Assembly (NCBI GenBank): GCA_020636845.1
Contig: JACJXD010000004.1
Span: forward strand, 62,001-126,000
DNA from: Bacteroidales bacterium
GTDB taxonomy: Bacteria; Bacteroidota; Bacteroidia; Bacteroidales; Tenuifilaceae
DNA length: 64,000 nt
Reading direction: 5' to 3'
The notes beneath the pieces were generated by a model that was not told the origin of the DNA, made no database searches, and saw nothing but the letters and a program-made list of their open reading frames with translations. The translations under genes were made by a program, and so were the position numbers. This document shows positions 16,348 to 25,005 of this stretch, piece after piece; the stretch's first letter is position 1; every line of letters begins with the position of its first letter.

Positions 16348-17490
16348 TTAATCTTCCGGTTTTTGCGAAATAAATCTAGCCATACCCACCGCCATGTGCG
16401 AAAGCACAATTTGAGGGTTCCCGTTTTGGCTTATATGCTCGTATGCGCTACTAAATTCATCGGACACCTCCTGAATTGCATTCATTGATATGTAGGGTGA
16501 AAAATTTTGAACAAACCCTGATTCTTCGCCAACTATATAAGAAATATTGCTTAGTCCCACTCGCGCAACCATGCTCTCGCGAGTCAACTTTAACGAGTAT
16601 GCCAGAAATTGTTTCAACTCCTCTCGCTCAAACTCCCCGGCAACCTCCTGCGACCAGTCAATTAAACCTTTAAAATCCCTCTTGTAGCAAAGCCGCATTA
16701 AAGTTGAATAATGTTGAAAGTAATCACCCGGTTTTGCATTCAATAAATTTATTGCATTATACCAACTTCCGTTTGCCAATCGGCTAATATCGTGTGCCTT
16801 TTCGGGAGTTACGGATAACCTGTCGGTAAGAGCCAATGCAATACTCTCCCTACTAACGGGAGGAATCATAATTTGCTGAGTACGCGAAAGAATTGTCTTA
16901 ATAATGGCATTAGGATTCTCGCTTACCAACAAAAAAACAGTTTTTTCGGGAGGTTCCTCAATAAGTTTTAAAAGTTTGTTCGACGATTGAACGTTCATTC
17001 GTTCGGGAAGCCAAATAATCATCACCTTATAATCGCTCTCGAAACTTTTCAACATTAACTTCCTAATAACCTCGCTTGCCTTAGCCGTGCTAATCACACC
17101 CTGCTTATTGGCTAAACCCACTTGTGCATACCAATCGGCTTCGGAAAAATACGGATTGCTTAAAATTTGCTCCCGCCAAGCGGAAATGGTGTCATCGTAA
17201 TCGTTCTCCGCATCGGCATCCTTTTTTTCACTGCTCTTTGCCGGATAAACAAAATGGAGGTCGGGATGTACCAACTTCGATATTTTTTTGCAAGAATGGC
17301 AAACCCCACACGAATCCGTTTCTCCCCTATTTTCACACATAATGTACTGTGCATAGGCTATTGCCAAAGGCAACTTTCCCGTTCCCATAGGCCCAACAAA
17401 CAACTGTGCATGGGGAATTCTTCCTTGCTGAACCGATTTTATCAACCTATCCTTAATGCCTTCTTGCCCAACTATATCTTTAAAAAACAT
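16348..17490 (-). CDS. holB: DNA polymerase III delta' (HolB)
   Basis: 380 residues. AAA+ clamp-loader subunit: 'FFKDIVGQEGIKDRL' at the start, Walker A 'GPMGTGK' (33-39), a zinc module 'CENRGETDSCGVCHSC', sensor 'NKLLKLIEEPPEKTVFLL', and the arginine-finger-like 'ILSRTQQIMIPP'. Acts in loading the beta clamp. First gene of the holB-ricT-gldH-trmB run, with a strong promoter just upstream. Confidence 0.92.
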   Translation of the reverse strand: MFFKDIVGQEGIKDRLIKSVQQGRIPHAQLFVGPMGTGKLPLAIAYAQYIMCENRGETDSCGVCHSCKKISKLVHPDLHFVYPAKSSEKKDADAENDYDDTISAWREQILSNPYFSEADWYAQVGLANKQGVISTAKASEVIRKLMLKSFESDYKVMIIWLPERMNVQSSNKLLKLIEEPPEKTVFLLVSENPNAIIKTILSRTQQIMIPPVSRESIALALTDRLSVTPEKAHDISRLANGSWYNAINLLNAKPGDYFQHYSTLMRLCYKRDFKGLIDWSQEVAGEFEREELKQFLAYSLKLTRESMVARVGLSNISYIVGEESGFVQNFSPYISMNAIQEVSDEFSSAYEHISQNGNPQIVLSHMAVGMARFISQKPED

Positions 17491-17510
17491 CGTACATACA
17501 TTTTCTTCCC

Positions 17511-17543
17511 CAAAGTTAGCATTTTTTTACCGCCACATACAAA
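17511..17543 (-). promoter_or_regulatory. Promoter of the holB operon
   Basis: On the minus strand, TTTG is followed by 21 nt and TAACTTTG (17511-17518 as CAAAGTTA), a full consensus match about 20 nt before the holB ATG. Confidence 0.65.
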
Positions 17544-17630
17544 CTGATTTCAAACACGCGCAAACTACCAACAAGCAATCGTTTGCGTGAAAAGTAGTGC
17601 ATTAAGAGTGTGTTTTAATATCGATTTTTG

Positions 17631-17638
17631 TAATTTTG
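17631..17638 (+). promoter_or_regulatory. -7 element of the pgk promoter
   Basis: TAATTTTG matches TAnnTTTG, 33 nt before the pgk ATG at 17672. The -33 element is less clear. Confidence 0.5.
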
Positions 17639-17671
17639 TTTTTGGAATGAAATCACTTAATATTTTAGAAT

Positions 17672-18934
17672 ATGAAAACCATCGACAATTACAATTTCAA
17701 TGGCAAAAAGGCTATTGTTAGAGTTGACTTCAACGTACCACTCGACAAAGCAACGTTTCAAGTTACCGATGATACAAGAATTAGGGGTGCTTTACCAACC
17801 ATTAAAAAAATTATTGGCGATGGTGGTGCTGCAATTCTGATGTCGCACTTAGGTAGGCCAAACGGAAAACCTCAGGATAAATTTTCACTAAAACACGTGG
17901 TCCCCACAATTGAAAAGGATTTGGGACTTAAAATTAAGTTTGCTCCCGACTGTGTAGGCGATGAGGCAAAAAAACTAGCGGCCGAACTTAAACCCGGTGA
18001 AGTTCTCTTGTTGGAAAACCTTCGTTTTTACGAAGAAGAAGAAGGAAAGCCTTACAGTCTTGGTGAAAATGCTACCGATGAAGAAAAAAAAGCAGCAAAG
18101 GCAAAGGTTAAGGAAAGCCAAAAAGAGTTTGTTAATAAGTTAGCCAGCTTGGCTGACTGTTACGTTAACGATGCTTTTGGAACTGCTCATCGCGCCCATG
18201 CCTCCACGGCATTAATTGCGGCACACTTCCCGGGAAACAGCATGTTTGGCTACTTAATTGAAAGCGAACTAAAAGCCATGGATAAGGTTTTAAAGGCTGC
18301 CGATAAACCATTCACAGCGATTATGGGTGGAGCAAAGGTATCGGACAAAATACTAATAATTGAAAACTTATTGGAAAAGGTTAATAATCTTATTATTGGC
18401 GGCGGAATGACCTACACTTTCATAAAAGCACAAGGAGGAAGTATTGGTAAGTCGATTTGCGAAGAGGATAAGTTAGACTTGGCAAAAGAAATTCTGACAA
18501 AGGCTAAGGCCAAAGGTGTAAATGTTTATCTTCCCGTTGACGCCATTAATGCTGACGCATTCGACGCTAACGCTAACACCAATATCAGCAAAGTTAACGA
18601 AACCCCTGATGGCTGGATGGGTTTAGATATTGGACCAGAAACCGTAAAACTGTTTAGCGATGTTATCGCCAAATCGAAAACCATCCTTTGGAACGGCCCT
18701 ATGGGGGTATTCGAAATGGAAAAATTTGCTCATGGAACCTCGGCAATCGCAAAAGCCATTGCTGATGCAACAGCCAAAGGAGCATATAGCCTTGTTGGCG
18801 GAGGCGATTCGGTTGCCGCTGTTAATAAAAACAAACTGGCCGATAAAATCTCCTACGTATCAACCGGAGGCGGTGCAATGTTAGAGTATATGGAAGGGAA
18901 AGAACTCCCGGGAATTAAGGCAATACGAGAATAG
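17672..18934 (+). CDS. pgk: Phosphoglycerate kinase
   Basis: 420 residues, the longer Bacteroidetes form with an insert near 'ATDEEKKAAKAKVKESQKEF' (about 130-150). 'RVDFNVPLD', 'MSHLGRPNGKP', 'LLLENLRFYEEEEG', 'NDAFGTAHRAHAS', 'MGGAKVSDKI', 'LWNGPMGVFE' and 'GGGDSVAAV' are the canonical motifs. Makes ATP from 1,3-bisphosphoglycerate in cytosolic glycolysis. Monocistronic between its own promoter and terminator. Confidence 0.98.
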   Translation: MKTIDNYNFNGKKAIVRVDFNVPLDKATFQVTDDTRIRGALPTIKKIIGDGGAAILMSHLGRPNGKPQDKFSLKHVVPTIEKDLGLKIKFAPDCVGDEAKKLAAELKPGEVLLLENLRFYEEEEGKPYSLGENATDEEKKAAKAKVKESQKEFVNKLASLADCYVNDAFGTAHRAHASTALIAAHFPGNSMFGYLIESELKAMDKVLKAADKPFTAIMGGAKVSDKILIIENLLEKVNNLIIGGGMTYTFIKAQGGSIGKSICEEDKLDLAKEILTKAKAKGVNVYLPVDAINADAFDANANTNISKVNETPDGWMGLDIGPETVKLFSDVIAKSKTILWNGPMGVFEMEKFAHGTSAIAKAIADATAKGAYSLVGGGDSVAAVNKNKLADKISYVSTGGGAMLEYMEGKELPGIKAIRE

Positions 18935-18956
18935 TAATTATCTAAAAACATATTAA

Positions 18957-18986
18957 AACCCTTCTGCAATAACAGAGGGGTTTTTC
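18957..18986 (+). terminator. pgk terminator
   Basis: AACCCTTCTG / CAGAGGGGTT hairpin (one G-T pair), followed by TTTCTTTTTT. Confidence 0.88.
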
Positions 18987-19083
18987 TTTTTTACATTTAA
19001 AGATTATTAGCATTGATTAAAAAAATGCTTTAAAATATAAACCAAAAACAGTTCAAATCGTATTAACTTTTAATCAAAAACTA

Positions 19084-19091
19084 TAATTTTG
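19084..19091 (+). promoter_or_regulatory. -7 element upstream of the SDR dehydrogenase
   Basis: TAATTTTG, 48 nt before the ATG at 19139. The -33 region is AT-rich without a clear TTTG. Confidence 0.45.
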
Positions 19092-19138
19092 CTAAAATTA
19101 TCAACCTGCAATTGTTACAATAAAATACTATAAGTAAA

Positions 19139-20104
19139 ATGAAAAAAATACTAGTAGTTGGAGCCGGTGGACAAATCGGTTCAGAGTTAGTTCCCCATTT
19201 TCAAAAAATATATGGCGTTGAAAATGTAGTTGCGGCAGATATCAACTGCAATTCATGCACACACCTTGCCGAAAACGGCCCTTTCGAAGAACTTGATGCC
19301 TTAAATAAGGATCGTTACATCGAAATTGTTAAAAAGCATAAGATTGATGCTATTTTTAACTTGGTTGCTCTGCTATCGGCAAAGGGTGAAAAGAATCCTC
19401 AATTTGCATGGCAAATTAACATCGGTGCTCTTATGAATTCACTGGAAATAGCAAGAGAATACAAGTGTGCTATTTTCACCCCTAGTTCTATTGGCGCTTT
19501 TGGAACTTCTTCGCCATTGGACAATACCCCACAGGATACCGTTATGCGTCCTAATACTATTTACGGGATTTGCAAGGTAACCGGTGAACTTTTAGGCGAC
19601 TACTATTTTCATAGATACGGCGTTGATGCACGTAGCGTACGCTTCCCCGGCATTATTTCGAACGTTACCCTCCCGGGTGGTGGAACAACCGACTACGCAG
19701 TGGAAATATACTACGGAGCCATTCAACAAAAGAAATTTGTTTGCCCAATACCTGCAGGTACTTACCTGGACATGATGTACATGCCCGACGCTTTAAATGC
19801 CTGCGTACAACTAATGGAAGCCGACCCATCCAAGTTAAAACACAGAAACAGCTTCAACATTACAGCCATGAGCTTTGAGCCGGAACAAATTGCCAATGCA
19901 ATTCGCAAGCGTATGCCTGACTTTACCATGACTTACGATGTTGACCCCGTTAAAAAAGCAATTGCCGATAGCTGGCCAAATTATATGAACGATTCCTGCG
20001 CGCGCGAAGAGTGGAACTGGAAACCAAAATGGAACTTGGAAACAATGACCGACGACATGCTTAAAATTATTGGTGAAAAACACGCAAAAGGGCTATTGAA
20101 ATAG
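19139..20104 (+). CDS. SDR-type L-threonine 3-dehydrogenase
   Basis: 321 residues. Rossmann loop 'VVGAGGQIGSELV' at the start, 'NLVALLSAKGEKNP', 'FTPSSIGAFG', and the catalytic Tyr/Lys in 'RPNTIYGICKVTGELLG', then 'VRFPGIIS' and 'GGTTDYAVEIYY', 'YLDMMYMPDAL'. These match the NAD-dependent epimerase-fold threonine dehydrogenases known from Cytophaga/Flavobacterium and eukaryotes, which oxidise threonine to 2-amino-3-ketobutyrate. The partner KBL is not in the window. A generic NAD-dependent epimerase is the fallback reading. Confidence 0.88.
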   Translation: MKKILVVGAGGQIGSELVPHFQKIYGVENVVAADINCNSCTHLAENGPFEELDALNKDRYIEIVKKHKIDAIFNLVALLSAKGEKNPQFAWQINIGALMNSLEIAREYKCAIFTPSSIGAFGTSSPLDNTPQDTVMRPNTIYGICKVTGELLGDYYFHRYGVDARSVRFPGIISNVTLPGGGTTDYAVEIYYGAIQQKKFVCPIPAGTYLDMMYMPDALNACVQLMEADPSKLKHRNSFNITAMSFEPEQIANAIRKRMPDFTMTYDVDPVKKAIADSWPNYMNDSCAREEWNWKPKWNLETMTDDMLKIIGEKHAKGLLK

Positions 20105-20121
20105 TTTTATACTTACCAAAA

Positions 20122-20150
20122 AAGAAAAGGGGCTAATGCCCCTTTTTTAT
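20122..20150. terminator. Bidirectional terminator
   Basis: AAAAGGGGC-TAAT-GCCCCTTTT hairpin between the convergent dehydrogenase and secreted-protein genes; it overlaps the stop codon of the minus gene. Confidence 0.88.
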
Positions 20151-20851
20151 TCTAAACCCGTATCGCGTTTTATCATTTTTATAAAATAATCCTTATTGGG
20201 TAAAATAGAAGCACGCAGCTGATTCAACCAAAAATGGGCAGAGATGCTATCACCTTTACTGTTATAAATTACCACCAAGTGGTAATATGCGTATCCGTAA
20301 ACATGCGTCGAAAAGTCAGGAATATAGTTTACTACATCTGTGAAACATTGTATTGCACTATCAAGGCTGTTTGCCGTGTAATACTCCATTCCCTTGTTAA
20401 AGGTTCGTATGTCGCTGTTCAACTTGTTATCCAATATTATTCCTTTGAAATAAAAACACGCCCTATCACAATCTTCTATTAAATTAATAGTTTTTAAATC
20501 GGAACTTATTACCGGAAATAAAAGCGAAAATGACAATTTTTCTCCCAAAGCCTTAAAATTATAAGTGTCCGGACAAACAGGAATTCCTCTTGTAGCCCTT
20601 CGATAAATGCGTTCGTGCGTTTTAGGGTTTTCTATATAAATTTTTTTATCCGCACAAAACCAGCCACCCTTATCGGCCTTATTCTCCACAGTCATGTAAA
20701 ACACCGTTGAATCGGAATACATTGCGACACTGTCGATATTAAGTTCCGGATGCGAAAGTTCTGCTGCAAAGGGGCTAACTATTACATGTTGTGCAAAACC
20801 TAACCGCATTATTAACAGGGTAAAAACTAAAAGTATGGCCTTTTTCATTCT
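20147..20851 (-). CDS. Secreted protein with a C-terminal TPR-like part, function unknown
   Basis: 234 residues from the ATG at 20849-20851, which places the signal peptide 'MKKAILLVFTLLIMRLGFAQ' at the N-terminus. The middle (about 20-140) is beta-rich with cysteines in 'GGWFCADKKIYIENP' and 'IEDCDRACFYFKG'. From about 155, 'KGMEYYTANSLDSAIQCFTDV' and 'YAYYHLVVIYNSKGDSISAHFWLNQL' look like one to two TPR helical hairpins. I do not recognise the family. It stands alone between tdh and the FadL-type gene. Confidence 0.6.
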   Translation of the reverse strand, partial: RMKKAILLVFTLLIMRLGFAQHVIVSPFAAELSHPELNIDSVAMYSDSTVFYMTVENKADKGGWFCADKKIYIENPKTHERIYRRATRGIPVCPDTYNFKALGEKLSFSLLFPVISSDLKTINLIEDCDRACFYFKGIILDNKLNSDIRTFNKGMEYYTANSLDSAIQCFTDVVNYIPDFSTHVYGYAYYHLVVIYNSKGDSISAHFWLNQLRASILPNKDYFIKMIKRDTGLE

Positions 20852-20951
20852 ATAAAATTTTACAATCATATTTTTAACTAACTCAAATATAATCTTGATT
20901 TCATATAAAACACTATTATTCCTTCATATTAATAACTTTTTGACACCTTTC

Positions 20952-20990
20952 TAAATAAAAAATCGGAGCTGTTTTATTACAACTCCGATT
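20952..20990 (-). terminator. Terminator of the FadL-type gene
   Basis: On the minus strand, AATCGGAG ... CTCCGATT (8-bp stem, 14-nt loop; 20961-20968 with 20983-20990) followed by TTTTTATTT. Confidence 0.85.
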
Positions 20991-21012
20991 AATTTTCTCT
21001 ATGAAACTTGCA

Positions 21013-22614
21013 TTAAAAATGATAGTCCACTCCAATGGAAAACGAAACATTTGTACGATTATACGATTCGTTAGCACTTAAATTTCCGTACTTGGCATAA
21101 GTTATAGTTTTGGAATCGGAAGTGTACATGGTATATAGCATACCAAGGTTGAGTAACATTTTCTCGGTTACCTTAAATCCGCTACCAAATCCAACAGAAT
21201 TGGACGTTAAGCTGTGGCTTAAATCGGTTTGGTAACCCTGCCCTACACCTGTTCTGGCATACAAGTACCCAGTCGAAATAAGAATTTTATCGGTTATGTC
21301 GTATTCGCCACCTATAGCTAACTCGTATAAGTTGCCATCTATTTCCTTCTTCACTCCCGGAGCAGATTCTATTGTTGCATCCTTGTCGAAATAGTAGTGC
21401 ATCCCGGCACTTAACCTCAACTTAGGCAAGGCGCTATAGCCAACTCCTACCGAAAGAATTGCAGGAATATCGCTCCTGATTTCAGCGTTATCGGGAAACA
21501 TGTATATTACCGAACCATCTGCATTAACACCACCAATAATATCTTTTTTCGTTGAATTCTTTAAAGTCAACTTCGTTCTAAATTCATACCTAATTCCAAC
21601 ATTAAACTTTTCACCAAATGTTAAGTTTAGACCCAGAATAGGCGTGTAACCCGTCCCTTTTTGCTCAACATCTACCGATTGATCGGCTGTGGCTGCCGCA
21701 TTCCCTGCCAAGTAATCTGCTTTTTGGTTATATGCCGTTTTCAAATCGTTTATGGTCATGGCCGAGTTATAACTCGATCCTAGCCCCCCACTAAGTTGTG
21801 CAGACTGCTCCGATGTAATATATCCGGCAGTAACTAATTGATCCAAAGTATATCCACCTGCATTATAATTATTAATCAACGGATCCAAGTATGTACTTAC
21901 CACTGCCGATGATGCGGCAGAAAGCGTTGAGAATACGGATGAAGCCGTACGCATTGTTCCGTCGAAACCATATGTTGCACTAGTAGGATTAACCATTACA
22001 TTGCTAATGGACCCGGAATACGTATTAACCGCGTAGATCATTCTAAGTCCGGCAGATACCGAAATCATATCGTTAATTGCATAAGCGCCATTTAACTGAG
22101 CACCCCAAAAAACGCTGGTTCCTTTAAACTGAATATCGGCAGAGTAATTTGTTGTTGGAATGCCGCTTGCCGACAACGACATAGGTATTACCGAAAACGG
22201 GATTTCAAAACTGGGCAATCCAGTCTGGTAATCGGCAGAACCGCCACCTGCATTGGGTGTTAACCCAAAAGCTACAGCAAGTTTATTTTTCTTATAAACT
22301 GCGTAAATATCCGGAAATAGTGGTGCTGCCACGTCGCCAATAAATTTGCTATCGTGCAAGTAAGTAAAAGTATTCTCTATAGTTTTCTTCTGAAAAATCG
22401 ACTGGTTACTGAACGATACATGAAAACCATCGCTAAGTTTTGTTAAACCAGCAGGATTAAAGTAAACTGCATCGATACTGGTTGACGCATCGCGAGCAAG
22501 CATTCGAACATAGGCCGCACTCTGGTTAGAGTTGGTAACTATTCCCCCTGCCAGTACAACCGTAGAACTAACTGCCATTAACAATAAAACGAATAGACTT
22601 TTTTTCATAATCAT
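21013..22614 (-). CDS. FadL/TodX/OmpP1-family outer-membrane transporter
   Basis: 533 residues. A signal peptide ending 'VLAGG' is followed by the family opening 'NSNQSAAYVRMLARDASTS' and 'AVYFNPAGLTKLSDG' (the NPAG motif of FadL hatch domains), then beta-barrel strands including 'KFNVGIRYEFRTKLTLK', 'LSVGVGYSALPKLRLSAGMHYYF', 'GGEYDITDKILISTGYLYA', and a C-terminal 'VSFSIGVDYHF' ending in Phe. Known: imports long-chain fatty acids or other hydrophobics across the outer membrane. A large loop insert (about 200-300) is Ser/Thr/Ala rich. Single gene, with a perfect palindrome 41-59 nt before the start that may be its operator. Confidence 0.92.
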   Translation of the reverse strand: MIMKKSLFVLLLMAVSSTVVLAGGIVTNSNQSAAYVRMLARDASTSIDAVYFNPAGLTKLSDGFHVSFSNQSIFQKKTIENTFTYLHDSKFIGDVAAPLFPDIYAVYKKNKLAVAFGLTPNAGGGSADYQTGLPSFEIPFSVIPMSLSASGIPTTNYSADIQFKGTSVFWGAQLNGAYAINDMISVSAGLRMIYAVNTYSGSISNVMVNPTSATYGFDGTMRTASSVFSTLSAASSAVVSTYLDPLINNYNAGGYTLDQLVTAGYITSEQSAQLSGGLGSSYNSAMTINDLKTAYNQKADYLAGNAAATADQSVDVEQKGTGYTPILGLNLTFGEKFNVGIRYEFRTKLTLKNSTKKDIIGGVNADGSVIYMFPDNAEIRSDIPAILSVGVGYSALPKLRLSAGMHYYFDKDATIESAPGVKKEIDGNLYELAIGGEYDITDKILISTGYLYARTGVGQGYQTDLSHSLTSNSVGFGSGFKVTEKMLLNLGMLYTMYTSDSKTITYAKYGNLSANESYNRTNVSFSIGVDYHF

Positions 22615-22654
22615 AAAATTTAGGTTGCAAATTATTTTTCAACGGAAATTAATA

Positions 22655-22673
22655 AACGTTTGATTTAAACGTT
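22655..22673. promoter_or_regulatory. 19-bp perfect palindrome, candidate operator of the FadL-type gene
   Basis: AACGTTT-GATTT-AAACGTT: seven-base arms with a 5-nt centre, 41 nt from the start codon. The size and symmetry suit a homodimeric repressor, for example of TetR type, but no regulator gene is adjacent. Confidence 0.5.
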
Positions 22674-22686
22674 CGTATTGTGCAGA

Positions 22687-22721
22687 TAGTTTCCTTTTGC
22701 CCCAAGACAACTAGGAAACTA
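22687..22721. repeat. Inverted repeat TAGTTTCCT-N17-AGGAAACTA
   Basis: Nine-base perfect arms (22687-22695, 22713-22721) 14 nt beyond the 19-bp palindrome. It could be a second regulator site or an RNA hairpin; the 17-nt loop and absence of a T run argue against a terminator. Confidence 0.4.
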
Positions 22722-23046
22722 ACCGAATCAATTTCTCAGAAATTCTTTTAAATAGCCGTTAGAAAGGCCAATGTTAAGTGAACTGTTTAAAGTAAAAAAA
22801 AGATCTGGGAGTATGGTGGAGTGAAATTTGAAAAAAGCATGAGGCGAAAAGCAACAATTTAAAAATCGCTTAACCCTATACAAAAACGACCTCAGCGTTT
22901 TATAAATAAAACGTCTAAGTACAAAATAATAAGCAGTTATGGCTAAATATACGTTTGCCCTTTGCATTTAATGCCACCAGATTACGCCGCTAATATAAAC
23001 AAATAAAACAAACGTACAACAAACAATAACTCAAGAATGTTTAAAA

Positions 23047-24027
23047 TTATTCGTAAATCAATAAATTACATCCCCTAACAGGCGAAGAATCCATCCTTCC
23101 TAAAACCTCAAAACTTCCATCGGCATGTAACGTTCCCAAATCCTGTGTTTGAATAAACGAACATGAGTACGTATTGGCTAAATCGATAATATTTAATGCG
23201 CCGGACATTGGCAGCAATGTGGTAGTAAGCGGATCGGACGGATCGCGAACCAGCACCTTCATCCAAGGAGGACATTTAAAAATGCCATTACCCTTGGAAT
23301 ACGCCTGCGACAAAAGTTCTGTCATTCCATACTCCGAGTGAATAGATTTCACCCCAAAGGCTTGTTGCAATAGTTGATGCAACTCGTTTCGTATCAATTC
23401 CTTTCGTCGCCCCTTCATCCCTCCGGTTTCCATTACAATGGCATTTTCTAAAGAAATATTATACCGTTCCGCCAAATCCAACAAGGCAAAACTTACACCA
23501 AGCAACAGTACCCTAACGTTCTTCTCACTTAATTCGATTAATTTCTTCACCAATTCGTCGTACTGATACAGATAAAATCCACTCTCGGATTTACCACTTT
23601 GCTTTATTAGACCGTCAGCCATAAAAACTAACGAGGAACCTGTCCGTTCAAGGTATGCCGGAAGTAAAGCCAATATAACGTAATTGGCGGGATCGCCATA
23701 AAAATAACGAAATCCTCTGGTAAAACTTTCGATATACCTATTTACATCCGAAACTAAATGGGAACTGGTTTCTGTTCCGGTTGTCCCGCTGCTGGTAAAT
23801 GTTTCCTGCGCCTTGTATCCTTTTGCAATAATTTTGTGCGTTTTAAAAAATTGAATGGGTAAAAAAGGAATCTTATCAATGCTATCAACTTGTTTAGGAT
23901 TAATTTTAAGCAAATCCACATAGGTTTTATAAACTTCAACATTGTTATACTGAAACAGAAATGTTTGCAGTGCCTTTTCAGCAAATTCAGCCTCCGATGA
24001 TATGTTGAATATATCTATTGATTCCAT
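23047..24027 (-). CDS. LuxE-like acyl-protein synthetase / AMP-forming ligase domain
   Basis: 326 residues. 'IPFLPIQFFKTHKI' followed by the P-loop-like 'TSSGTTGTETSSH' (78-90), 'LLGVSFALLDLAE', 'METGGMKGRRKELIRNELH', 'IHSEYGMTELLSQAYS', 'VLVRDPSDP', and 'IQTQDLGTL' are the LuxE/coenzyme-F390-synthetase signature order. Known: such enzymes adenylate a carboxylate and pass it to a protein thiol. No luciferase or reductase genes are near, so a role in exopolysaccharide or lipid acyl activation is as likely. Monocistronic by spacing. Confidence 0.87.
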   Translation of the reverse strand: MESIDIFNISSEAEFAEKALQTFLFQYNNVEVYKTYVDLLKINPKQVDSIDKIPFLPIQFFKTHKIIAKGYKAQETFTSSGTTGTETSSHLVSDVNRYIESFTRGFRYFYGDPANYVILALLPAYLERTGSSLVFMADGLIKQSGKSESGFYLYQYDELVKKLIELSEKNVRVLLLGVSFALLDLAERYNISLENAIVMETGGMKGRRKELIRNELHQLLQQAFGVKSIHSEYGMTELLSQAYSKGNGIFKCPPWMKVLVRDPSDPLTTTLLPMSGALNIIDLANTYSCSFIQTQDLGTLHADGSFEVLGRMDSSPVRGCNLLIYE

Positions 24028-24120
24028 GCCAATAAATTATTTTGTAAAACTATAAAAAAACGGAAATTGATTTTTAAATGCAAAAAAGAACTGTAAATGT
24101 GCCAAATCGTTAACTAGGGG

Positions 24121-24149
24121 AAATAAAAAAAGTCACCGCTTGGTGACTT
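24121..24149 (-). terminator. Terminator of the CAU tRNA
   Basis: On the minus strand, AAGTCACC-AAGC-GGTGACTT followed by a run of Ts. Confidence 0.87.
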
Positions 24150-24150
24150 G

Positions 24151-24224
24151 TGGGCCCAGCTGGGCTCGAACCAGCGACCCTCTGATTATGAGTCAGATGC
24201 TCTAACCTGCTGAGCTATGGGCCC
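24151..24224 (-). tRNA. tRNA with CAU anticodon (Met elongator or Ile2)
   Basis: Read on the minus strand: acceptor GGGCCCA pairs with TGGGCCC, discriminator A. D arm AGCTCAGCAGGTTAGAGC; anticodon arm CTGAC-TCATAA-T-CAG gives CAT; T arm GCTGGTTCGAGCCCAGC. Not an initiator (the acceptor 1-72 pair is G-C). C4-G69 and C5-G68 resemble the lysidine-synthetase determinants of tRNA-Ile2, so Ile2 is possible. Confidence 0.92.
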
Positions 24225-24248
24225 AAAAAACAGTAGAAACTGTTTTTT
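24225..24248. repeat. 10-bp hairpin abutting the tRNA 5' end
   Basis: AAAAAACAGT-AGAA-ACTGTTTTTT lies directly against the mature 5' end of the CAU tRNA. It may be a precursor leader hairpin or a terminator for any plus-strand readthrough. Confidence 0.55.
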
Positions 24249-24307
24249 AATTGGACTGCAATATTACATATTTGCAACTAATTTTTCAATAGCTTAACTA
24301 ATTTTTT

Positions 24308-24961
24308 ATGAATAAAAATCAATTTAAGCCTTATCCCCAAAAGGTTATCAGCAATATTATTTTTGATTTGGGGAATGTGGTACTGGATATCGATTATGAA
24401 AGAACGATTGACGCATTCCGAAAACTTGGCGTAAACATATCCGATAAAAATACCTTTACCGGTCAGGTTGAACTGTTTAACCAACTTGATTGTGGCCTTA
24501 ATATTGAAATTTTTAGAGCAAAGTTACTGGAACTTGTAGGCATTCCGTTAACATCGATAGAAATTGACCGTGCATGGAACGCACTTTTGCTCGACTGGAA
24601 CATGGAACGCTTGGAAATGATACAAAACCTCCGAAAATACTACAAAGTATTTTTGCTTAGCAATACCAACAAAATTCACTTTGATTACTATAATGATAAA
24701 CTTTTGCAGACTACCGGAAAAAACTTACACGAATACTTCGATAAAACTTACCTTTCGTTCGAAATGGAAATGCGAAAACCTAATCCCGAAATATTTTTAG
24801 CAGTTATAAAGGAAAATAATCTTCAACCCAATAAATCGCTCTACATTGACGATACCGAGGAACATCTAATTTCGGCACAAAAACTGGGATTTATAACCTA
24901 TCATCTAAATCCGCAAAAAGAAAATATTGTTCAACTATTTACAAAAAACGAGGCCGTATAG
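24308..24961 (+). CDS. HAD-IA hydrolase, YihX-like sugar phosphatase
   Basis: 217 residues. Motif I 'IIFDLGNVVLDIDYERT', cap helices, motif II 'VFLLSNTNKIH', motif III 'EMEMRKPNPEIF' and motif IV 'SLYIDDTEEHLISAQKLG' follow the order and spelling of E. coli YihX (alpha-D-glucose-1-phosphatase). As in that group the second Asp of DxDxT is Gly (DLGN). Cytosolic. The stop codon lies in the loop of its own terminator. Exact substrate uncertain. Confidence 0.87.
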   Translation: MNKNQFKPYPQKVISNIIFDLGNVVLDIDYERTIDAFRKLGVNISDKNTFTGQVELFNQLDCGLNIEIFRAKLLELVGIPLTSIEIDRAWNALLLDWNMERLEMIQNLRKYYKVFLLSNTNKIHFDYYNDKLLQTTGKNLHEYFDKTYLSFEMEMRKPNPEIFLAVIKENNLQPNKSLYIDDTEEHLISAQKLGFITYHLNPQKENIVQLFTKNEAV

Positions 24962-24970
24962 CCTCGTTCT
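24947..24970 (+). terminator. Terminator of the HAD gene
   Basis: AACGAGGC-CGTATA-GCCTCGTT hairpin overlapping the end of the coding region. Confidence 0.75.
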
Positions 24971-25005
24971 TCATCTTATAAACATTGACATTTTTTGTAT
25001 GTAAC

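Larger units (their letters stand above)
22615..23046. other. 432-nt intergenic region with two dyad elements
   Basis: It lies upstream of the FadL-type gene and downstream of the LuxE-like gene, both on the minus strand. It holds the 19-bp palindrome at 22655-22673 and a 9+9 inverted repeat at 22687-22721 (both listed). The rest (22725-23046) is AT-rich with a short open frame that lacks any protein-like pattern; I see no gene in it. Confidence 0.55.

Noticed and set aside
22728..22967. 79-codon minus-strand open frame between the FadL-type and LuxE-like genes
   Set aside because: Basic, Phe/Arg-rich composition without domain pattern, in AT-rich intergenic DNA; no promoter or homologue pattern seen.
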